NCBI RefSeq assembly: GCF_900101385.1
Contig: NZ_FMZB01000003.1
Span: 343,830 to 407,829 of the forward strand
Source of the DNA: Terribacillus halophilus
Lineage (GTDB): Bacteria; Bacillota; Bacilli; Bacillales; Amphibacillaceae
Reading direction: 5' to 3'
DNA length: 64,000 nt
Under the pieces are notes generated by a model. The model made no database searches, was not told the DNA's origin, and saw nothing but the letters and a program-made list of their open reading frames with translations. This document shows positions 1 through 10,056 of the stretch, in pieces. Numbering within the stretch: position 1 is the first letter of the stretch; every line of letters starts with the position of its first letter. The translations under genes were made by a program, and so were the position numbers.

Positions 1-2
1 AA

Positions 3-320
3 CTAGAAGCGTTTAATCGTCAAGATATGACGAGTTCTGCGAAGCGAGATGGCTTTCTTTCAAGGATGGACTTATCAAATATGACCCAAGAGGAATTACA
101 TTCACTTTTCTCAAATCCGGCTTCTCCACTTTTCTTTGAAGACTATGACCAGTTGTTCGGTACTTTACACACGATTGCTTATTCTTTTCATACAAAACGG
201 CTGATGACAGCCCTGGCCCGGGGTAAAAGATTAGATGTGGATGTTGCGGATTGGTTTGCAGGCAATGATTTGAAGCTCAAGAGCATCTATGGAACACTAA
301 AAAAAGAGCCTATCCGCTAG
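3..320 (+). CDS. Unknown protein, C-terminal part only (gene cut by window edge)
   Basis: The reading frame is open from the left edge, with residues LEAFNRQD before the first internal Met at position 27, so the gene most likely begins outside the window. About 105 residues are visible and end in GTLKKEPIR. No signal peptide, membrane segment or known motif is apparent. The stop codon lies in the loop of a bidirectional terminator shared with convergent pdhD. I do not recognise the family. An internal start at 27 cannot be excluded but lacks a ribosome binding site. Confidence 0.5.
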   Translation, partial: LEAFNRQDMTSSAKRDGFLSRMDLSNMTQEELHSLFSNPASPLFFEDYDQLFGTLHTIAYSFHTKRLMTALARGKRLDVDVADWFAGNDLKLKSIYGTLKKEPIR

Positions 321-334
321 GGATAGGCTCTTTT
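302..334. terminator. Bidirectional rho-independent terminator
   Basis: A perfect 14-bp stem (302-315 with 321-334) with a five-base loop, A-rich on one side and T-rich on the other. It serves the unknown plus-strand gene and the convergent pdh operon. Confidence 0.85.
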
Positions 335-338
335 CCAA

Positions 339-1748
339 TTATTTTACGATATGGATCGGTGTGCCGATTGCAACTTCAGCAGCTTCCATCGTGATCTCAC
401 CAAGAGATGGGTGAGCATGGATTGTAAGTGCAATATCTTCAGCTGTGATTCCGGATTCAACCGCAAGGCCAAGCTCAGCAATCATATCGCTCGCGTTAGG
501 ACCAGCGATTTGAGCACCAAGGATGACACCGTCTTCTTCACGAGTGATAAGTTTCATGAAACCATCACTATCATTAAGAGACAGCGCGCGACCGTTTGCA
601 GCAAATGGGAATTTAGCAGCTTTGACTTTGTAGCCAGCATCTTTAGCAGACTGCTCTGTGTGACCTACAGAAGCAAGTTCAGGCTCAGAGAAGACTACCA
701 TCGGAATACCATTGTAATCGATAGCAGATGGCTTACCGCTGATTGCTTCCGCAGCAATCTTACCTTCGTAAGAAGCTTTGTGTGCAAGTGGCGGGCCTTC
801 CACGATATCACCGATTGCATAGATATTCTCGATGTTTGTACGGCATTGCTCATCGATTTCGATAAGACCGCGATCAGTCATCTTGATACCGACTCCTTCC
901 AAACCAAGTTCGGAAGTATTCGGACGACGACCAACTGTAACAAGTACATAATCAGCATCGATAGTTTCTTCTTTACCTTTTGCTTCATAAGTTACTTTTA
1001 CGCCGTCAGCAGTTTCTTCTACGCCTTTAGCCATAGCTTCTGTAACGATGTTAACGCCTTTTTTCTTAAGTTTACGGGAAACAAGTGATGTCATTTGTTT
1101 CTCGAAACCACCAAGGATATCTTTCAATCCTTCAAGGACAGTAACTTCCGTACCGAAGTTAGCATAAGCAGTACCAAGCTCGATTCCTACGTAACCGCCG
1201 CCGATAACGACTAGTTTCTTAGGAATTTCTTTAAGGTTAAGAGCACCTGTAGAATCCAGAACACGATCCGTGTACTTGAAGCTAGGAAGCTCGATAGGTG
1301 TAGAACCTGTCGCGATGATACAGTTGTTGAAAGTGTAAGTCTGAGAGCTTTTCTCATCCATTACTTTAACAGTGTTTTTGTCTACGAAGTAAACTTCACC
1401 GCTGACAACATCTACTTTGTTACCTTTCAATAGACCGCCAACACCAGAAGTAAGCTTGTTTACAACACTAGCTTTCCATTCTTGTACTTTAGAGAAGTCT
1501 ACTTTTGCACCTTCAGTAGAAATACCTAGATCAGCATCACCATGAGCATATTCCGCTTTGTGACCAGCTTGGATCAATGCTTTGGAAGGAATACAGCCGA
1601 CGTTCAAGCAAACACCGCCAAGGTTTCCTTTTTCTACTACTGTTACTTTTTGCCCTTCTTGTGCAGCGCGGATGGCAGCTACATAGCCGCCAGGTCCCGC
1701 ACCTACAACAAGTGTATCTAATTCGATTGGGAAGTCTCCTACTACCAT
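339..1748 (-). CDS. pdhD: Dihydrolipoyl dehydrogenase, E3 of pyruvate dehydrogenase
   Basis: FAD-dependent E3 subunit that reoxidises the lipoyl groups of E2 and passes electrons to NAD+. The 469 residues match the family length. Visible are the N-terminal FAD-binding GAGPGG (16-21), the redox-active disulfide in [13 protein letters not shown] (Cys47, Cys52), a second dinucleotide fold (GGGYVGIE) and the C-terminal active-site HAHPSLGE with His446 and Glu451. It is the last gene of pdhABCD, three bases after pdhC, and may also serve other 2-oxoacid dehydrogenases, as in related bacilli. It ends at the bidirectional terminator. Confidence 0.97.
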   Translation of the reverse strand: MVVGDFPIELDTLVVGAGPGGYVAAIRAAQEGQKVTVVEKGNLGGVCLNVGCIPSKALIQAGHKAEYAHGDADLGISTEGAKVDFSKVQEWKASVVNKLTSGVGGLLKGNKVDVVSGEVYFVDKNTVKVMDEKSSQTYTFNNCIIATGSTPIELPSFKYTDRVLDSTGALNLKEIPKKLVVIGGGYVGIELGTAYANFGTEVTVLEGLKDILGGFEKQMTSLVSRKLKKKGVNIVTEAMAKGVEETADGVKVTYEAKGKEETIDADYVLVTVGRRPNTSELGLEGVGIKMTDRGLIEIDEQCRTNIENIYAIGDIVEGPPLAHKASYEGKIAAEAISGKPSAIDYNGIPMVVFSEPELASVGHTEQSAKDAGYKVKAAKFPFAANGRALSLNDSDGFMKLITREEDGVILGAQIAGPNASDMIAELGLAVESGITAEDIALTIHAHPSLGEITMEAAEVAIGTPIHIVK

Positions 1749-1751
1749 TTC

Positions 1752-3038
1752 TTATCCCTCCATCATGATTAGTTGTGGATCAGCCAATAGACGTTTCAAG
1801 TGGTTCATCGCTGTTTGAGCAGTTGCACCGTCAACGATTCTGTGGTCGAAGCTTAGAGAAAGTGCTAGTACTGGAGCTGCAACGATCTCGCCGTCTTTAA
1901 CAATCGCTTTTTCAGCGATACGTCCAACACCTAGGATAGCTGCTTCAGGGTAGTTGATTACCGGAGTGAACCACTGACCGCCAGCAGAACCGATGTTAGA
2001 AATTGTGCTTGAAGCACCTTTCATTTCATTCGGAGCAAGTTTTCCATCACGTGCTTTAACAGCCAGCTCGTTGATTTCCTGGGAAATAGTGAAGATGGAT
2101 TTGCTATCCGCATTTTTTACAACTGGTACAAGAAGACCTTTTTCAGTATCAGCTGCGATACCGATGTTGTAATAATGTTTTGTAACGATCTCGTCTGTCG
2201 CATCATCGATGGAAGAGTTCAAGATCGGGAAGTTTTTCAATACAGAAACAAGCGCTTTGGCAACGTATGGAAGATACGTAAGCTTGATTTCTTTTTCAGC
2301 TGCAACAGCTTTGAATTTCTTACGATGAGCAACAAGCTCCGTTACATCTACTTCGTCCATCAATGTAACGTGAGGAGCTGTAGTTTTGGAAGTAACCATC
2401 GCTTTAGCGATTGCACGACGGATACCGCTCATTTTCTCTCTGGATTCAGGGTATTCATCACCAGAAACAACTGGAGCAGATGCTTTTTGCTCAGCAACAG
2501 GCTCATTTGCAGCTTCAGCTTGCGGAGCAGCTGCAGCACCACCGTTTTTGAAGCTGTCGATATCTTCCGCTAGCACACGTCCGCCCTTACCAGAGCCGGA
2601 TACTTGTTTGATATCAACGCCTTGCTCACGAGCGTATTTGCGTACGGAAGGCATCGCGATGATAAGTTCACCGGAAACTTCAGCTTTAGGGCCTTCTTCT
2701 TTAATTTCTTTTACTGTTTCGTTGGATTCAGTAGCGTTAGCCTGGATGGAAGTCTGTTCCTGCTCAGCTGGAGCCGGAGCATCTCCTCCTTCTTCGCCGC
2801 CTTCACCCTCAAAAGTGATAAGTGTATCGCCAACAATCGCAACTTCACCTTCACCAACAGAGATCTTAAGTACTTTACCTTCATATGGAGAAGGGATTTC
2901 TACAACTGCTTTATCATTTTGCACTTCGCAAAGTACGTCGTCCTCTGCTACCGTGTCGCCTTCTTTGACGAACCATTTTACGATTTCACCTTCGTGAATA
3001 CCTTCACCGATATCCGGCATTTTGAATTCGAAAGCCAA
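1752..3038 (-). CDS. pdhC: Dihydrolipoamide acetyltransferase, E2 of pyruvate dehydrogenase
   Basis: Core of the pyruvate dehydrogenase complex; transfers the acetyl group to CoA. Domains in order: one lipoyl domain (residues 1-80, lipoylated Lys43 in [11 protein letters not shown]), an acidic Ala/Pro/Glu-rich linker, the peripheral subunit-binding domain (about 127-165, containing [12 protein letters not shown]), a second Ala-rich linker, and the catalytic domain ending in [10 protein letters not shown] (His399, Asp403). The 428 residues are typical of Gram-positive E2 with a single lipoyl domain. It lies between pdhB and pdhD in a tight operon, preceded by an AGGAGG site. Confidence 0.97.
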   Translation of the reverse strand: MAFEFKMPDIGEGIHEGEIVKWFVKEGDTVAEDDVLCEVQNDKAVVEIPSPYEGKVLKISVGEGEVAIVGDTLITFEGEGGEEGGDAPAPAEQEQTSIQANATESNETVKEIKEEGPKAEVSGELIIAMPSVRKYAREQGVDIKQVSGSGKGGRVLAEDIDSFKNGGAAAAPQAEAANEPVAEQKASAPVVSGDEYPESREKMSGIRRAIAKAMVTSKTTAPHVTLMDEVDVTELVAHRKKFKAVAAEKEIKLTYLPYVAKALVSVLKNFPILNSSIDDATDEIVTKHYYNIGIAADTEKGLLVPVVKNADSKSIFTISQEINELAVKARDGKLAPNEMKGASSTISNIGSAGGQWFTPVINYPEAAILGVGRIAEKAIVKDGEIVAAPVLALSLSFDHRIVDGATAQTAMNHLKRLLADPQLIMMEG

Positions 3039-3062
3039 AATAATTACCTCCTGATTCTGCTT

Positions 3063-4040
3063 TTAGAAATTGATTACTTCGTTCGCTTTTTCTACGATGT
3101 CGTTATGGTTTGGTAGCCATACTTCTTCTGCTTGCGAGAAAGCAAATACAGTATCCGGTGCAGCCACACGCATTACTGGAGCTTCAAGATGAAGGATAGC
3201 GCGCTCTTGGATCTCAGAGATCAAGTGAGCAGCGATACCAGCTTGGCGCTGTGCTTCTTGTACAACAACTACACGACCTGTTTTCTTAACGGAAGCAAGT
3301 ACTGTATCAAGGTCGATCGGGCTTACAGTACGCAAGTCGATAACTTCAGCAGATACGTTGTTCTTCTCAAGCTCTTCAGCCGCTTTCATGGACGCTTGCA
3401 CCATCGCGCCATAAGCGATCAACGTCACATCTGTACCTTCGCGCTTAACAGCAGCTTTACCAAGTTCTACAGTGTACTCCTCTTCAGGAACCTCTTCACG
3501 GAAAGAACGGTATAGTTTCATGTGCTCAAGGTAGATAACTGGATCGTTGTCGCGGATCGCAGAGATCAATAGACCTTTTGCATCGTAAGGGTTGGATGGG
3601 ATGACCACTTTAAGACCAGGCTGCTGTGCCATAAGTCCTTCAAGGGAGTCCGCGTGCAATTCAGGAGTGTGCACACCGCCGCCGAATGGCGCGCGGATTG
3701 TAACCGGTGCATTCTGTGTGCCGCCGGAACGATAACGCAAACGAGCCAATTGTCCGCTGATTGCGTCCATTACTTCGTAAACGAAACCAAAGAATTGGAT
3801 TTCCGGTACCGGACGGAAACCTTCAAGTGCAAGACCTACAGCCATACCGCCGATTGCAGACTCAGCAAGCGGTGTATCGAATACACGCTCTTCGCCGAAT
3901 TCAGCTTGCAAACCTTCAGTCGCACGGAATACACCGCCGTTTTTACCAACGTCTTCCCCGAAGATCATAACGTTTTCGTCATTCTTCAGTTCTGTACGTA
4001 GAGCATCAGTGATTGCTTGGATCATTGTCATTTGTGCCAT
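3063..4040 (-). CDS. pdhB: Pyruvate dehydrogenase E1 component, beta subunit
   Basis: Beta chain of the thiamine-diphosphate E1 heterotetramer that decarboxylates pyruvate. The 325 residues equal the family length; the start [14 protein letters not shown] and [14 protein letters not shown] are characteristic, as is the C-terminal transketolase-type domain with [12 protein letters not shown]. The start lies three bases after the pdhA stop, so the two subunits are almost certainly co-translated. E1-beta of branched-chain 2-oxoacid dehydrogenase is similar, but the operon context decides for pyruvate. Confidence 0.97.
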   Translation of the reverse strand: MAQMTMIQAITDALRTELKNDENVMIFGEDVGKNGGVFRATEGLQAEFGEERVFDTPLAESAIGGMAVGLALEGFRPVPEIQFFGFVYEVMDAISGQLARLRYRSGGTQNAPVTIRAPFGGGVHTPELHADSLEGLMAQQPGLKVVIPSNPYDAKGLLISAIRDNDPVIYLEHMKLYRSFREEVPEEEYTVELGKAAVKREGTDVTLIAYGAMVQASMKAAEELEKNNVSAEVIDLRTVSPIDLDTVLASVKKTGRVVVVQEAQRQAGIAAHLISEIQERAILHLEAPVMRVAAPDTVFAFSQAEEVWLPNHNDIVEKANEVINF

Positions 4041-4043
4041 GAC

Positions 4044-5132
<1,089 letters not shown>

Positions 5133-5227
5133 TCACCTATCCTTCCTAGAACTATATTTACTGTAATAGCCTTTCCAAAAACACAGGAAGTACCACAATA
5201 GTTTACTGTACCCGCTGCATCCCCTCT

Positions 5228-5241
5228 TTTAACCGGTTACA
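5228..5241 (-). promoter_or_regulatory. cre-like CcpA site in the pdh leader
   Basis: Read on the minus strand the site is TGTAACCGGTTAAA, which fits 13 of 14 positions of the cre consensus TGWAANCGNTNWCA. It lies about 65 bases after the predicted pdhA transcription start, where a bound CcpA would block elongation. That is an inference from position. Confidence 0.5.
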
Positions 5242-5308
5242 ACAGAAGTACACAAAACTGTTACATAAATCATGATAACGAAAAGTGATACAATTCATGT
5301 CCTGTTAT

Positions 5309-5338
5309 AGTTTAGCTTATCTTGCCGGAAAACGTCAA
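5309..5338 (-). promoter_or_regulatory. Predicted sigma-A promoter of pdhABCD
   Basis: On the minus strand TTGACG (5338-5333) is followed after 18 bases by TAAACT (5314-5309); an overlapping TATAAC (5309-5304) is an alternative -10. It gives a leader of about 180 bases before pdhA. Confidence 0.45.
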
Positions 5339-5368
5339 CATCTTAGATTGGATATTGCCGATTATTTA

Positions 5369-5382
5369 TGAAAACGCTATTA
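5369..5382 (+). promoter_or_regulatory. cre-like CcpA site upstream of the pdh promoter
   Basis: TGAAAACGCTATTA (plus strand) fits 13 of 14 positions of TGWAANCGNTNWCA. Its centre is about 74 bases upstream of the predicted pdhA start site, a position used for CcpA activation in other operons. With the leader site it brackets the promoter. Confidence 0.45.
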
Positions 5383-5453
5383 AAGAAATCTTCACAATTA
5401 TCGGTTCACCAACTGTACTACACAATATTTTAATACTGTATCAGTGAAATAAA

Positions 5454-5484
5454 AAACCCTTTTCTCATTCCGAGAAAAGGGTTT
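5454..5484 (-). terminator. Terminator of ykyA
   Basis: A perfect 13-bp stem (5454-5466 with 5472-5484) followed on the minus strand by a run of Ts. It lies immediately after the ykyA stop codon and separates it from pdhA. Confidence 0.85.
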
Positions 5485-5488
5485 CTAT

Positions 5489-6142
5489 TCATTCCATATC
5501 CACATTCAAACCAGCCGCTTCATAGAACTGCTGTTTTTGTTCATTGAATGCTTCTGTCTCTTTATTGAATTCTTCATTAGCCGCTTTGATTTCTTCGTAG
5601 CCAGCATTGATTTTTTCGATTTGGCTCGTCAATTCATCCTGTGTAATATCATCTTGCTGAAACATTTCATATAAAACGTTATCTTCATCCAAAGCTTTTG
5701 TATAAGCATCATGGAGTTTCTCGTAAGCACTATATCTGGCTTCCATCGTTTCATAAAGTGTTTGTGCTTTTTCTTTGGCATCATCGCTTTGGAGATCATC
5801 GATGATGGAATCGATTTTCTTGAATTCCGCTTCTGCTTCATCCAAGCTTTCCTTTTCCTTAGCTAGCGCATCCTTGCGCTGTCCGATCAAGTCGATTGCT
5901 TCCTTTGATTTGCTCTTGATTTGATCCAGTTCATCCTCACCGTACTGTAAAATCTCATTGTATAAATCCTGTTCCTTCTTCTCCAGGTCCGTCAAAGAAT
6001 CTTGCTGTTCGACATATCCTGATTCAAGGGATATAGTCTCCTCCAAGTGATTGTAAACCTGCTCCTCCGGCGACGCATTGTTACATGCAGTGAGTCCCAC
6101 GGCGCTCCCCATCAGGAGTAGGCCTATTCCTAACTTGCGCAA
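5489..6142 (-). CDS. ykyA: YkyA-family lipoprotein
   Basis: A 217-residue exported lipoprotein. The signal peptide MRKLGIGLLLMGSAVGLTAC ends in a lipobox with Cys20. The mature part is highly charged, rich in Glu, Lys and Gln, with heptad-like runs (about residues 40-205) that suggest a long coiled coil. Length, lipobox and position directly upstream of pdhA match B. subtilis YkyA, a cell-wall-binding-type lipoprotein of unproven function. It has its own terminator, so it is not part of the pdh operon. Function is unknown beyond its surface location. Confidence 0.85.
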   Translation of the reverse strand: MRKLGIGLLLMGSAVGLTACNNASPEEQVYNHLEETISLESGYVEQQDSLTDLEKKEQDLYNEILQYGEDELDQIKSKSKEAIDLIGQRKDALAKEKESLDEAEAEFKKIDSIIDDLQSDDAKEKAQTLYETMEARYSAYEKLHDAYTKALDEDNVLYEMFQQDDITQDELTSQIEKINAGYEEIKAANEEFNKETEAFNEQKQQFYEAAGLNVDME

Positions 6143-6320
6143 AACGTATCCTCCTCTGCCATGTTTCCCACAGCTTCTATGTATTCTCCTACATTGTATA
6201 ACAAAGCCTCAAAACGTTAAAGAAATACGATAACGAATCTGCAGACTGATTCTGGTGTCATTCAGACATTCTTGTGATACACTAAGGAACGGAAAAGTAA
6301 CAGCGCAAGGAGTGATCAGC

Positions 6321-6875
6321 ATGATTACCATGGATGACATTATCCGTGAAGGCAATCCCATTCTCGAACAGGTTGCAAAAGAAGTCGAATTGCCTGCTTC
6401 GGATGAAGATAAACAAACATTGACAGAAATGCTAGAGTACTTAAAGAATAGCCAAGATGAGGAAATAGCGAAAAAATACGACCTCCGTCCGGGTGTAGGC
6501 CTGGCAGCACCGCAAATCGGCCTCTCCAAACGCATGATTGCGGTCTATTTCGAAGATCCAAACGGAACCTTCTATGAATACGGTCTTTTCAATCCAAAAA
6601 TCGTCAGTCATTCTGTCGAAAATACGTATCTGATGAGCGGTGAGGGCTGCTTGTCCGTCGATCGCGAAATACCCGGCTATGTACCGAGGTATACCCGTAT
6701 CACAGTCAAAGCTGTCACATTGGAAGGCAAAGAAGTAAAATTGCGGCTCAAGGGCTATGCAGCTGTTGTCTTCCAGCATGAAATCGATCATTTAAACGGA
6801 ACGATGTTCTATGATCGCATCAACAAGGACGACCCCTTCGCTCAACCGGAGAACTCCAAACCAATTGAACTATAA
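6321..6875 (+). CDS. def: Peptide deformylase, type 2
   Basis: Removes the formyl group from the N-terminal methionine of new proteins; a metal-dependent cytosolic hydrolase. The three family motifs are present: [10 protein letters not shown] (58-67), EGCLSV with metal ligand Cys110, and QHEIDHLNG with ligands His153 and His157. The insertion between motifs and 184-residue length are those of the Gram-positive type 2 enzyme (B. subtilis DefB/YkrB). The start ATG at 6321 was chosen because AAGGAGTGATC precedes it; the open frame extends further upstream without a site. It converges on ykrA as in B. subtilis. Confidence 0.95.
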   Translation: MITMDDIIREGNPILEQVAKEVELPASDEDKQTLTEMLEYLKNSQDEEIAKKYDLRPGVGLAAPQIGLSKRMIAVYFEDPNGTFYEYGLFNPKIVSHSVENTYLMSGEGCLSVDREIPGYVPRYTRITVKAVTLEGKEVKLRLKGYAAVVFQHEIDHLNGTMFYDRINKDDPFAQPENSKPIEL

Positions 6876-6907
6876 AAAATGCGCACTCAGCCAGAGTGCG
6901 CATTTTT
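6875..6907. terminator. Bidirectional terminator between def and ykrA
   Basis: A perfect 14-bp stem (6875-6888 with 6894-6907), GC-rich in the core and A/T-rich at the ends, placed between two convergent genes. Confidence 0.9.
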
Positions 6908-6909
6908 GT

Positions 6910-7683
6910 TTATATCAAGCCGGCCTTCTTCAGGCCTAGTGCAAGTCCGTCTTCATCGACATGTGCCGTTTGGATGTCGGCAAGCTCTTTCAGTTCAGGA
7001 ACGGCATTCCCCATTACAATGCCTGTACCCGCGAATGCTATCATCTCCAAGTCATTCAGCCCATCTCCACACGCATAAGCTGCTTGCACAGAAATATTTG
7101 CTGCTTTCAGCAGCTTCATCACACCGATTTTTTTGGAGCCGTCACCAGGCAGGACATCGCAGGAAAGAGGATGCCATCTTATGAAACGTACATGCTCATG
7201 ATGCGCGGAATAAGCTGCTTCTTCCTCTTCCTCGCAGAATAGAAGTGCTTGGTAGATTGGTTCATGGTGGAAATAGTCCTTATCGATTTCAGGATATGTA
7301 AATCCAAGTGACGCTAGGCTGTCCCGGATAAATCCATTGTCCGTTTCCGATGCCTTCATGATCGTATCACCCATGAAAACCATGGCATGTTCTTTTTCGG
7401 ACGCTTCATCATATAAACGCAGCAAGTGCTGTCGTTCAATCGGATTGCGATGGATGACTTCCCCTTCAAATACGACATATTGACCGTTATAGCACACGAA
7501 AGAATCGATCTCCAATTCATTGCGGATTTCCTCAAACATGAATGGAGCTCTTCCCGTCGCTATCGCCACATAATGCCCGTTATCCCTTAACGCGCGGACA
7601 GCTTCTTTGGTTGCCTTTGGAATTTCACCTTTTGTATTCAGGATTGTGCCATCGATATCCAAGAATACGATACTTTTCCCCAT
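6910..7683 (-). CDS. ykrA: HAD-superfamily (Cof-type) phosphatase YkrA
   Basis: A 257-residue haloacid-dehalogenase hydrolase of the Cof/IIB type, acting on phosphorylated small molecules. Motif I is FLDIDGTILN with the nucleophile Asp and acid Asp close to the N-terminus; motif II threonine is in AIATGRAP; the C-terminal motif is ACGDGLNDLEMI. The start at 7683 (MGKSIVFLDIDG) is preceded by AGGAGGAGG; the longer frame has no such site. Location beside def agrees with B. subtilis YkrA. The natural substrate is not evident. Confidence 0.9.
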   Translation of the reverse strand: MGKSIVFLDIDGTILNTKGEIPKATKEAVRALRDNGHYVAIATGRAPFMFEEIRNELEIDSFVCYNGQYVVFEGEVIHRNPIERQHLLRLYDEASEKEHAMVFMGDTIMKASETDNGFIRDSLASLGFTYPEIDKDYFHHEPIYQALLFCEEEEEAAYSAHHEHVRFIRWHPLSCDVLPGDGSKKIGVMKLLKAANISVQAAYACGDGLNDLEMIAFAGTGIVMGNAVPELKELADIQTAHVDEDGLALGLKKAGLI

Positions 7684-7854
7684 AGTACATCCTCCTCCTA
7701 GTCTTTCCTGCCCTTGCATCTTTCCTCGCCACTTCTTATAATCGAGTATAAGTTATGCAGGTTCGTCGAAAAATATCTTTACATGAATCCCAAGAGAAAA
7801 CAACCATCCCCTTCCTTTTATCGGCAGTTTTTTTGAAAGTATGCTTTGTTTTTG

Positions 7855-7883
7855 TTTCCATCTTAGCGTTTTCATACTATACT
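7855..7883 (+). promoter_or_regulatory. Predicted sigma-A promoter upstream of the small ORF/rpoY/rnjA
   Basis: TTTCCA (7855-7860) and TATACT (7878-7883) are separated by 17 bases. The predicted start near 7890 precedes the 33-codon ORF and the rpoY-rnjA operon. Confidence 0.45.
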
Positions 7884-7953
7884 GTAAGTAAGAGGGATTG
7901 GACCGGTAAACGTTTTTTCTTGCTTTTCTGCGAAACGAAAGGAGTTGCTTCGT

Positions 7954-8055
7954 GTGCTCAAGCGTTTGAAGGAAAAGTTAAAGAAACGGTGGAAAGATTT
8001 ATTTGGCCAAAAACGACGAGTGCCTACTACGTGCGGACAAGATCTAACTGAATAG
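7954..8055 (+). CDS. Small basic ORF of 33 codons upstream of rpoY
   Basis: A GTG-started frame begins MLKRLKEKLKKRWKDLFG and ends TTCGQDLTE. It is preceded seven bases upstream by AAAGGAG, and the 18-residue start is strongly basic and amphipathic, followed by a short tail with one Cys. It lies between the predicted promoter and rpoY, so it would be on the same transcript. I cannot assign a family. Ribosome binding site, position and amino-acid make-up favour a real microprotein, but it could also be a leader ORF. Confidence 0.5.
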   Translation: MLKRLKEKLKKRWKDLFGQKRRVPTTCGQDLTE

Positions 8056-8147
8056 CAATACGCCAGCAATTCGGTTTTATACAGACTTGCTCCGTTCGTT
8101 ATGGATAGAAAGCAATTTTGTCAACCATGAGAATAGGAGAGATAGAT

Positions 8148-8360
8148 ATGGTATTTAAAGTATATTATCAGGAAAACCCTTCCGAGATTCCTGTACGCGA
8201 GCGCACTGAGAGCTTGTACATGGAAGCGGAAAACGTCAGACAGGTTCGAAAAACATTAGCAGATCGTGCAATTAACATCGAGTTCATCCAGCCGCTCGAT
8301 GAAGCACATCTTGAATATGAAAAACAATCCGAAAACTTCAACCTGGAGCAAGCGAAATGA
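8148..8360 (+). CDS. rpoY: RNA polymerase epsilon subunit
   Basis: A 70-residue protein of the RpoY (YkzG) family, the small accessory epsilon subunit of Firmicute RNA polymerase. [18 protein letters not shown] at the start and the acidic C-terminal half are characteristic. The start at 8148 follows AGGAGAGA; upstream in-frame Mets lack a site. The stop overlaps the rnjA start in an ATGA sequence, the arrangement seen in many Bacillales, indicating translational coupling. Confidence 0.93.
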   Translation: MVFKVYYQENPSEIPVRERTESLYMEAENVRQVRKTLADRAINIEFIQPLDEAHLEYEKQSENFNLEQAK

Positions 8361-10024
8361 AATTCGTAAAAAATGACCAAACAGCTGTTTTTGCCATTGG
8401 CGGACTCGGAGAAATCGGCAAGAACATGTATGGGGTCCAGTTCCAGGATGAAATCATCATTATCGATGCAGGAATCAAATTCCCGGAGGACGAGCTTCTT
8501 GGTATTGACTATGTAATTCCTGACTTCACTTACATCGTGCAAAATCAGGACAAAGTCAAAGGCTTGTTCATTACACATGGTCACGAAGACCACATCGGCG
8601 GCGTACCTTACCTCTTGAAAGAAGTGAACATTCCAATTTATGCAGGGAAGCTTGCGATGGGAATGATCAAAAATAAATTGGATGAGCATGGCCTCTTGCG
8701 AAATGCCAAGCTTAACATTTATGGTGAAGATGACATTATCAAGTTCAGAAAGACTTCTGTCAGCTTCTTCCGTACAACGCACAGTATTCCGGAATCATTC
8801 GGTGTAGTCGTTAAGACCCCTCCCGGCAACATCGTGCATACTGGTGACTTCAAATTTGATTTCACTCCAGTCGGACAGCCAGCTGATATAGCGAAAATGG
8901 CTGAAATCGGCAAAGAAGGCGTGCTTTGCTTACTTTCCGACTCAACAAATAGTGAAGTGCCAGGATTCACCATGTCTGAACGTGTTGTCGGTGAAAGCAT
9001 CAGCGATATTTTCAGACGCGTCGATGGCCGCTTGATATTCGCTACTTTTGCTTCCAATATCCACCGGTTGCAGCAAGTAATCGATTCAGCTGTGAAAACA
9101 GGCCGTAAAGTTGCCATTTTCGGAAGAAGCATGGAAACAAATATCAATCTTGGTATCGAACTTGGATTCATCAATGCACCGAAAGAAACGTTCATCGATT
9201 CGCACCAGATTAATCGTCTGCCAGCGAATGAAGTTGTTATTCTATGTACCGGTTCCCAAGGTGAACCAATGGCTGCACTTTCTCGAATTGCTAACGGAAC
9301 ACACCGTCAGATTCAAATTCAGCCTGGCGATTCGGTTGTCTTCTCGTCTTCCCCGATTCCGGGTAACGCGATTAGTGTAAGCCGTATTATCAACATGCTG
9401 TATCGTGCAGGAGCAGCCGTCATTCATGGCGCGTTGAACAATATCCATACTTCCGGTCACGGCAGTCAAGAAGAACAGAAGCTAATGCTTCGCTTGATGA
9501 ATCCGAAGTACTTCATGCCAATACACGGGGAATACCGTATGCTGGTAGAGCATATGAAACTTGGTAAGCTTACTGGTATTAGCGAAGAGAATTCATTCAT
9601 CATGGATAACGGTGATGTACTGGCATTAGGTAAAGATAGTGCTGCCATTGCAGGTAAAATTCCATCTGGTTCCATTTATGTAGACGGCAGCGGTATCGGC
9701 GATATCGGTAATATCGTATTGCGTGATCGCCGCATCCTATCTGAAGAAGGACTTGTCATTGTCGTTGTCAGCATCAATATGAAAGAATTCCGCATCGCTT
9801 CCGGCCCGGATATCATTTCTCGCGGTTTCGTTTATATGCGTGAATCAGAAGATCTTATCAATGAGGCTCAAAAAATCGTTTCTGCCCACTTGAATAAAGT
9901 GATGGAAAGAAAAACAACACAATGGTCTGAAATCAAGAATGAAATTACAGATACAATTGCGCCGTTCTTGTTCGAAAAAACGAAACGCCGCCCAATGGTA
10001 CTTCCGATCATCATGGAAGTATGA
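8357..10024 (+). CDS. rnjA: Ribonuclease J1
   Basis: Metallo-beta-lactamase/beta-CASP ribonuclease with endonuclease and 5'-3' exonuclease activity, the main 5'-end mRNA decay enzyme of bacilli. The Zn-binding motif HGHEDHIGG gives His74, His76, Asp78 and His79. Later motifs include [21 protein letters not shown] of the beta-CASP region and PIHGEYRML. The 555 residues equal the B. subtilis RnjA length. Translationally coupled to rpoY and ended by a strong terminator. Confidence 0.97.
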   Translation: MKFVKNDQTAVFAIGGLGEIGKNMYGVQFQDEIIIIDAGIKFPEDELLGIDYVIPDFTYIVQNQDKVKGLFITHGHEDHIGGVPYLLKEVNIPIYAGKLAMGMIKNKLDEHGLLRNAKLNIYGEDDIIKFRKTSVSFFRTTHSIPESFGVVVKTPPGNIVHTGDFKFDFTPVGQPADIAKMAEIGKEGVLCLLSDSTNSEVPGFTMSERVVGESISDIFRRVDGRLIFATFASNIHRLQQVIDSAVKTGRKVAIFGRSMETNINLGIELGFINAPKETFIDSHQINRLPANEVVILCTGSQGEPMAALSRIANGTHRQIQIQPGDSVVFSSSPIPGNAISVSRIINMLYRAGAAVIHGALNNIHTSGHGSQEEQKLMLRLMNPKYFMPIHGEYRMLVEHMKLGKLTGISEENSFIMDNGDVLALGKDSAAIAGKIPSGSIYVDGSGIGDIGNIVLRDRRILSEEGLVIVVVSINMKEFRIASGPDIISRGFVYMRESEDLINEAQKIVSAHLNKVMERKTTQWSEIKNEITDTIAPFLFEKTKRRPMVLPIIMEV

Positions 10025-10025
10025 T

Positions 10026-10055
10026 AAAAAGCCTGAGCATAGCGCTCAGGCTTTT
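10026..10055. terminator. Bidirectional terminator between rnjA and ydaP
   Basis: An 8-bp GC-rich stem (10031-10038 with 10044-10051) flanked by five As and four Ts, lying between two convergent genes. Confidence 0.85.
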
Positions 10056-10056
10056 C

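Noticed and set aside
351..1088. 245-residue plus-strand frame opposite pdhD
   Set aside because: Antisense shadow of a clearly recognised gene; Cys/Ser/Phe-rich composition and no ribosome site.
7755..8051. 98-residue plus-strand frame before rpoY
   Set aside because: Covers the promoter and overlaps the better supported 33-codon frame; no ribosome site.
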